This document shows, one piece after another, positions 57,152 to 64,000 of a DNA stretch of 64,000 bases. The notes below the pieces were generated by a model, which was not told the origin of the DNA, searched no databases, and saw only the letters and a list, made by a program, of their open reading frames with translations. Numbering within the stretch: the first letter of the stretch is position 1; each line of letters begins with the position of its first letter. The stretch is from Aquarana catesbeiana. Its lineage: Eukaryota > Chordata > Amphibia > Anura > Ranidae. Where the stretch lies: contig NC_133328.1 in the NCBI RefSeq assembly GCF_042186555.1, positions 355,722,250 to 355,786,249 on the forward strand, written 5' to 3'. Made by a program: the position numbers and the translations under genes.

Positions 57152-57775
57152 TCTATATAATAGCATATCTGTCAAGCATATTATTTTATTATTATTATTA
57201 ATATTATTATTATTATATAATGGCATATAAGTAAAGAATATACTATATTATTATTATTATTATTATTATTTGTATTATTATCAGTAGTAGTATTGTTTTT
57301 ATTGGTAATATTATTATTGGCATTATAATATCATTGCTGGGATCAGTACTAGTAGTAGTAGTATTGTTACTATAATATCACTGTTAGTATTATTATAAGA
57401 ATTTGTATTGTTTATATAATATCATTTTTGATAATATTATTAGTATTGTTATTATTATGTTATTGATAATATTTTTAGTACTGTTATTATTATATTATAG
57501 TTGGTGTTATTATTAGTATTGTTATTATTATGTTATTGTTGGTGTTATTATTAGTATTGTTGTTATTATGTTATTGTTAATATTTTTAGTACTGTTATTA
57601 TTATGTTATTGTTGGTGTTTTTGTTAGTATTGTTATTATTATGTTAATGTTTGTATTTTATCACTGTTGGTGTTATTATTAGTATTGTTGTTATTATATA
57701 ATTGTTGGTGTTTTTATTAATATTGTTGTTAGTGTATCAGTTATCATAATACCAATGATATAATAACAACAATAC
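56640..57775. repeat. TTA/ATT-rich microsatellite region
   Basis: Long runs of ATT or TTA (for example 56720-56790 and 57108-57150), decaying into 'ttattgttggtgttattatt' higher-order repeats of about 30-60 bp at 57430-57720. Confidence 0.92.
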
Positions 57776-57879
57776 TAATAATAACACCAATTCTGATAAT
57801 ATGTATGTGTTCTCCTGATTCCCTCGTGCCCTGTGTGGTGTGTATTAGTGATGTGATAGAAGGACAGTGGTGGTGATTA

Positions 57880-58390
57880 GTGGAATGTATAGCGGAGTAG
57901 TTCAGTGTAGTGGTCCCCTCTCTCCTCCTCCTCCTCCTCGGTCCTCCTCCTCCTCCTCGGTCCTCCTCCTGCACTCACACAGTCCGTTGTAGAAGATGAT
58001 GGGTCCACACTTCAGACACACAAGTTGTCCTTTGACGAGGGGTCTGTAACAAAGCCCGCCCCCGCCCCTCCCACCGAATTCACTTGCAAATCAGAGTGCG
58101 GAGTCGGCTGGAGCTGGCTGAGTCCTTAACCTTTCCATGCTGAGTTGTGCGGCTCCAGTGAGAGCGGAGGGAGCTCGGTGAGGAGGAGGAGGAGGAGGAG
58201 GAGGAGGGGGGGTCTCCTCTATTCATCACACAGCCTGTGATTTCTTGTGCTGGACGAGGTGCGATGTGTGGAGCGGAGTAGTCCCAGTCACACTGATACA
58301 TCCATCCGAGGAGGAGGAGGAGGAGAGGGGAATAGACGGACGGCGCTGACCAGGGTACCAGTCAGGAGGATCCCTGCACCCTCCGGTAAG
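57880..58390 (+). promoter_or_regulatory. Candidate host promoter and 5' exon
   Basis: A GC-rich block in otherwise AT-rich DNA: GC boxes CCCGCCCCCGCCCCTCCC at about 58048-58075, CpGs, polypyrimidine and purine (GAG)n stretches, no TATA. CCTCCG|GTAAGG at 58385/58386 is a consensus splice donor, so 58100-58385 may be a non-coding first exon. No long frame supports a protein, and direction and gene identity are unknown. Confidence 0.42.
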
Positions 58391-58569
58391 GACACGGCTC
58401 CCTTCTTCTTCATCTTCTTCTTCTTCCCCTGACTCATGGCTGGGATGAGTTGTATAGAAAGTTAAGAGATGTTCAGGTTATTGAAGGTCACCTCTGATGG
58501 AGGAGGCTGCAGTGTTCAGGTGACAGTCCCATACTCTCCATTGTCATCTGTATGCTCCTCTCCATCACA

Positions 58570-59695
58570 CATCCCTGGCACCCTATACTGGTTTTGCACC
58601 CTATCCTGGATCTGCACCTTCTGCACCCTCTCCTGGTTCTGGACCTTCTGCTCCCTATCCTGATTCTGCACCCTATCCTGGTTCTGGACCTTCTGCACCC
58701 TCTCCTGATTCTGCACCCTATCCTGGTTCTGGACCTTCTGCACCCTCTCCTGGTTCTGGACCTTCTGCACCCTCTCCTGATTCTGCACCCTCTCCTGATT
58801 CTGCACCCTATCCTGGTTCTGCACCCTATCCTGGTTCTGGAACTTCTGCACCCTCTCCTGATTCTGCACCCTCTCCTGATTCTGCACCCTCTCCTGATTC
58901 TGCACCCTATCCTGGTTCTGCACCCTATCCTGGTTCTGGACCTTCTGCACCCTCTCCTGATTCTGCACCCTCTCCTGATTCTGCACCCTATCCTGGTTCT
59001 GGACCTTCTGCACTCTCTCCTGATTCTGCACCCTATCCTGGTTCTGCACCCTATCCTGGTTCTGGACCTTCTGCACTCTCTTCTGATTCTGCACCCTCTC
59101 CTGGTTCTGCACTCTCTCCTGGTTCTGGACCTTCTGCACCCTCTCCTGATTCTGCACCCTATCCTGGTTCTGGACCTTCTGCACCCTCTCCTGATTCTGC
59201 ACCCTCTCCTGATTCTGCACCCTATCCTGGTTCTGCACCCTATCCTGGTTCTGGACCTTCTGCACTCTCTTCTGATTCTGCACCCTCTCCTGGTTCTGCA
59301 CCCTCTCCTGGTTCTGCACCCTCTCCTGGTTCTGCACCCTATCCTGGTTCTGGTCCTTCTGCACCCTATCCTGGTTCTAGACCTTCTGCACCCTATCCTG
59401 GTTCTGCAACCTCTGCACCCTCTCCTGTTTCTGCACCCTCTCCTGATTCTGCACCCTCTCCTGGCTCTGGTCCTTCTGCACCCTATCCTGGTTCTGGACC
59501 TTCAGCACCCTATCCTGGTTCTGTACCCTATCCTGGTTCTGCACCCTATCCTGGTTCTGTACCCTATCCTGGTTCTGCACCCTATCCTGGTTCTGTACCC
59601 TATCCTGGTTCTGCACCCTCCCCTGGTTCTGCACCCTCTCTTGGTTCTGCACCCTATCCTGGTTCTGCACCCTCTCCTGGTTCTGCACCCAGTCT
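58570..59695 (+). repeat. 18-bp VNTR, about 60 units
   Basis: Units 'tgcaccctatcctggttc' and 'tgcaccctctcctgattc', mixed with 9-bp extensions 'tggacctt'. Because units are multiples of 9, long open frames (His-Pro-Leu-rich on +, Gln-Asn-Arg-Val-rich on -) appear on both strands and are best treated as repeat artefacts. Confidence 0.93.
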
Positions 59696-59999
59696 TTGAC
59701 TCAGCAAAGTACAGCTGCATTCAGTGCCATGTGGGATGCATGGCTTAACCAGGGAAGGAGGGGGCCCTACAAGACACTCGTGTCCTTTAGGCTGCATTGT
59801 CAACCAGGATTGGCATGTGCTTGTATCAGGCGTTGGCGCACATCCAAATGTGCTAACGGGAGCACTAACGCTTGTCGGTGCGCCAAAGAAAAGGATGTGA
59901 ACTTTTTTACCTAGTGCATCTTGCACTGATGTGAACTAGACCCTATTATAGAACAATGACTGAGATGTGTGTGTGTGTGTTAGCGTGCGTAAAACTTTA

Positions 60000-60081
60000 C
60001 CTGGAAAATGCAAAGGTGTTCATGGGCTCTAGGACTTTCCATCTGATTACTCAAGCCATGTGTGGCATCCCTCACATTTTG

Positions 60082-60164
<83 letters not shown>

Positions 60165-60408
60165 GCATCCCTATAAACTCCATTAACACTTGAGTGTTCA
60201 AATACTTAGGTCTTAATGGACTCTTGGACTTTCCATCTGATTGCTCATGAGCCTAGAGTGGCATCTATCTGTCTGTCTGTTTGTCTGTCTGTTTATCCCT
60301 GTGACATGTAAAAGTGCATTAGAACTTGAGTGTTAAAATGGATAGGTCATAATGGACTCATGGATTTTCCATATGATTGCTCATAAAAAGCCTTGAGTGG
60401 CACCCCTC

Positions 60409-60503
<95 letters not shown>

Positions 60504-60682
60504 GTCTATCTATCTATTTATCTTCTATGTATTCTATTGCATGGACTTTCTATCAGATTACTCAGCAAAAGTAATCAGCAGTGTTCCTCTATCTTTCTAT
60601 CTTTCTATCTGTCTTTCTGTCCATCTATTTCATAGGGCTCCTAGAATTTTCATCAGGCTACTCAAGGAAAGCGGTGTGTGGC

Positions 60683-60760
<78 letters not shown>

Positions 60761-60770
60761 GTCTGTAGTG
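60000..60770 (+). repeat. Compound tandem array with embedded (TATC)n
   Basis: A degenerate unit ('ggactttccatctgattact', 'gtgtggcatc') recurs about five times (near 60030, 60220, 60360, 60540 and 60650), each followed by TATC/TGTC microsatellite tracts (60082-60163, 60410-60520, 60687-60760). Confidence 0.88.
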
Positions 60771-62752
60771 CAGAGTGGCTGTGGAGCTGGCTGTCTCCTT
60801 TAAATCATTGTGAGCGGATTGGTATATTCAGTGATATATTAATTACAGCAGTGAGTGGCATCACTTTTACACATTCAGCTTCTAAATCTGCTTCCCCGGT
60901 ATAGCAGGAGCCAGGCTGCCAACTGTGTCATTGGGAAATTGGTCGCAGTGTCACGAGGAGCAAAGTTCAGTCTCCAGCAATAGGAGGATGTATTAAAATG
61001 TAAAAGGCAACATTTTCGAGTGCTATGCAATTATTGGGTTTTTTTAGCTTTAGGCTTCTATTACTGTGGAAAATTCAGATCTATACTAGTATGACCTATT
61101 TGGAAAAGAATAATAGTGTTTTGCCAGTTGAAAGAAAAAAAAAAAAAAAAAAAGGGGGGGGGGGGGGGAGCAGTCACATAATAGAGTGACAGGCACAGAG
61201 AAGGAGCAATTATACTTGAATTTGGCAAGAGGCATCGGCGTCACATCTCTTGGAATGTACAATACAATAAAGGCTTCATCTACAACAGGTATTGCTCTAT
61301 GTCTCCAGCTCTGAACATAACAGGCTGATTTCCACAGTCCACATGAAAAGTCTCATCCAGAGGAATACACTTTCACTGCTGGCTGCATTTGCAAAGCACT
61401 CAACTTGGTGGAAAAGACTCAGAACTAATACTAGATAATGACATTAATTTGATTTGCACACCTCGCTGCACACACTTGCACGTTGAGGGGAAAAGAGAAA
61501 TCATATCTTTGCCAGTTGGGTTACTCTCTGACTGCTTTGGTTTCTTTATCTATTCATGTGAAAAGTGGGACAAAACAGGAAAAAAAAAACAAAAAGAAAA
61601 AGTAGATGAGAAAAAAATATTTTTTTTTTGTTTCCCATGGACTGTCTTTACAAAAGATGTTGCTGTGTTTTGAAATGTTGAAAAAAAACACCTCCCTTCA
61701 TTATTTCTTCTCCTAGCTTTACTGAAACGCTGCACATGTAATTCATAGAAAGAAAAAAACAAGAAAAAAAATCAAAGCGTTTTGGTCATTGTAAACAATA
61801 AGCATCGATTTTTGCGAGACGCAATCCATACTTTGGAGGGCGATGCTATGACACACCAGAGTGGGAATCTGTTATTTTTTTTTTTTCTTTCTTCTCTTTT
61901 TTTACAATTGTCCTTTGCAGTCATTTAGGAGATGGGCACGCTTCCACTTCCCAGGGGAATTCACTTGTCCCTTTGGGTTCTCCAGGAAAACCAATTTGGA
62001 GCCACAAAGTCAGTCAAATACATATATGCCTAACAACAAATTGACATATGCCGCATTTTTTTTTTCTTTTTAATCTTTCACATTCTGTCAGCAGGCAGTA
62101 TTCATAGGCTAAAACAAAAACACTGCCTAAAGATATTTTATATTATTATGCTCTATTGCATATCAGGATATTGGGGCATTTCGTGAAACTCTGGCACAGC
62201 ACGTCAACGTAAAAAAAAAAAAAGAAAAAAAAAAAGGCGATTAAGGGGATTAGTTTAAAGAAAATAAATTGTAATTAGGAACTTCGTTGAACTTAATTTT
62301 TTTTTTTATTTCTCTGAAAGTGACTGTAGTTCCTTCCGCGTTGCTTCTGTGGGATTGAACTAATGTTCCAGTCTGATTTCTCTTTGAAGCAATGCTTATT
62401 CCCTTGGGAAATGTGATTCTCCTCTCCCTGCTCTGAGTCTGTTCCCATCAAAGGAGACCCTTTCATTTATTTGACTGCCTTGGATGTGGGTTACTTCTAA
62501 TTATGGCAGGACAGGAGCTTTTCAGCAACATCTATTGCACGCAAAAAATGTGTTTACCATGCACTTGCACCAGTTGCCTCCAATATTCTGAAGTTCTCGG
62601 AATGTTTTTTTTTTTTTTTTGATCGACTGTGTAGGTCTTATAAACTACTGCGTGGTTAACTGTACATCAAAGCATATGATCTTGATACAGTATGATGATG
62701 GTGAATATTCTAATTAATATTGCTAATATCGATGCATATGATCTTGATACAG
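60771..62752. other. Mostly unique, possible intronic regulatory sequence
   Basis: An A/G homopolymer junction lies at 61136-61168. 62270-62620 has balanced composition and no repeat words. A 20-bp direct repeat, 'gcatatgatcttgatacagt', occurs at 62672 and 62733. No gene seen. Confidence 0.4.
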
Positions 62753-63321
62753 TGGGGGAGATCTAGTAAAACTGGCGAGTGCAAAATCTGGTGTGGCTCT
62801 GCATAGAAACCAATCAGCTTCCAGGTTTTATTGTCAAAGTTTCAGCCTAGGTTCACACTCCTGCGATGCAATGTACTGCAAATTTGATCCATTTTTTTGT
62901 CCTGTGTGAGGTGCCTTGCTTTTTGAGGTGGACAGGTGTGAATTTACCGTCATTTTACAGCAAATTTACCGCAATTTTACCACATTTTTTAGGAGGCAGA
63001 CAGTGAACAATTTGCAGAGATGTGAACTGTGTGCTGCGCGTTGATGCTTATGAAGTTTAAATTTGCAATGCACCATAGGAATTCGCATCGCACCCGCAGT
63101 CAACACGCCCTTTTTTTTTTTCTCCCACCAAATTTGCAATGCATAGATGTGAACCAAAGCCATGGAATACTATGCTTTTTACATGACCTGCGAATTCCTA
63201 AACGCATCAAAGCCGCTGTAAATTTGCATCAGTGTAAACCCAGGCTCAATGAACAAGCTGAAGTTAGCAGGTGATTGGCTAACATACACAGCTGCACTCG
63301 TTTTAGTAAATCTCACCCAGT
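62753..63321. mobile_element. MITE within a MITE
   Basis: Outer ends 'gagatctagtaaaactgg' and 'cgttttagtaaatctcaccc' match the element at 47521-47697. The inner insertion, 62844-63246, has ends AGCCTAGGTTCACACT and, reversed, AGCCTGGGTTTACACT. Confidence 0.82.
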
Positions 63322-64000
63322 AGCTGATGCCAGTGCATTCACACTGGTGAACGCCCCAAATATAAGCCACAAACTCATATGCTGTATCCAGCACAAGGCT
63401 GAAGTGGGGCACTTTTTCTCTTTTTCTTTCTTTTTTTTTTTTTTCTTTTTTAGCAGTTCAGAAGCAGCCTTACCAGAACATGGGCTGGTCTATTGGCAGG
63501 CAGCCAAATGACTAAAATGGAGAGCTTTCAGAAATTAAACAGCTAGAGCTTGAAATGCTATTAGTTTGCCATTTACACTTCCCTGTTCCTTGCACTATTC
63601 AAGGGAAAACATGTGGCCATATTCGAATTAGGCAGAAAGTTCTGCATGGTGAATCAATATTCTTGCTGATTAAATGCAGGATTTGCCTTGCTTTTGAACG
63701 GCAACTGTAGCATCTGAAATGTGTTCCAGAGCAGATAAAAATTCTGGGGGGGAGCTGGCTCATTTACTTCTTGCTTAGTCATGACACTACATTCTTACTG
63801 GGCTCACAATACCTTGATTTTCTTTTTTTTTTTTTTTTCTTCTCGACACCCTTTAGAAATGGAAATCAGTAAATAGGTAATCATGTGATTTCGCTTCACA
63901 TTTTGCAGAAAATATGTTATTACATAGGAGCCTGTCTTGTGCAGTTTTCAGATTAATACTTATACAAGCCATATAGACGTGAAAGGCTGATATAAATAGA
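63322..64000. other. Unique sequence
   Basis: T-runs at 63426-63450 and 63823-63838; no gene or repeat recognised. May continue the same intron or intergenic region. Confidence 0.4.

Noticed and set aside
58516..59748. Frames of 282 (-) and 398 (+) codons as possible genes
   Set aside because: They are pure 18/27-bp repeat translations on opposite strands, with no start context or homology.
60393..60904. Tyr-Leu-Ser-Ile-rich frames
   Set aside because: They are translations of (TATC)n microsatellites.

Overview
This window is nuclear DNA from a vertebrate, most likely an anuran amphibian and probably a ranid-type frog. That is my inference from the repeat families: TTAA-flanked short elements, MITEs with the ends 'ttactaaaggcaaatccact', and DIRS, hAT and PIF/Harbinger elements together. 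There is no bacterial-style gene density, no recognisable rRNA or tRNA gene, no CRISPR array and no complete host protein-coding gene. Almost all coding-like sequence belongs to transposable elements.

Layout. From 1 to about 31.8 kb lies a stack of nested elements, several of which can be bounded to the base by target-site duplications (TSDs). (i) A PIF/Harbinger element, copy A, is cut by the left window edge and ends at 5934. (ii) An L1/Tx1-like LINE on the minus strand (6547-9857, continuing at 30816-31330) is split by a 688-bp retroposon (8724-9411) and by a hAT element (9858-30807, TSD CTGGCCAA). (iii) The hAT holds a solo LTR (9904-10635), a 36-bp minisatellite leader broken by a retroposed transcript (12024-13841), a decayed transposase, and a DIRS-type tyrosine-recombinase retrotransposon (about 16972-29668, minus strand). 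(iv) The DIRS reverse transcriptase is itself split by a second Harbinger, copy B (19710-26713, TSD TTA). Insertion order is therefore LINE, hAT, DIRS, Harbinger B.

The Harbinger family is the most interesting part. Each copy carries three genes: a DDE transposase (+), a three-exon Myb/SANT-like gene (-), and a two-exon MADF-domain gene (+). The last two diverge from a shared TATA-containing promoter. In copy A the Myb-like (215 aa) and MADF (289 aa) frames are intact across consensus splice sites, while the visible transposase exon has two stops. Both copies also conserve two long inverted repeats: a hairpin of about 225 bp between the convergent transposase and Myb genes, and an inverted duplication of about 185 bp pairing MADF exon 1 with the end and 3' UTR of the same gene.

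From 32 to 57 kb there are MITEs, piggyBac-like TTAA elements, palindromes, minisatellites, a hAT MITE, and a Tc1/mariner (52390-54919) interrupted by a LINE tail and a TTAA MITE. Long stretches in between contain nothing I recognise. From 57.8 to 58.4 kb is a GC-richer block with GC boxes and a possible splice donor. It may be the promoter and first exon of a host gene on the plus strand. It lies between a 1.1-kb TTA-rich tract and a 1.1-kb 18-bp VNTR, followed by a TATC-bearing tandem array. From 60.8 kb onward the sequence is mostly unique and could be intron with regulatory elements.
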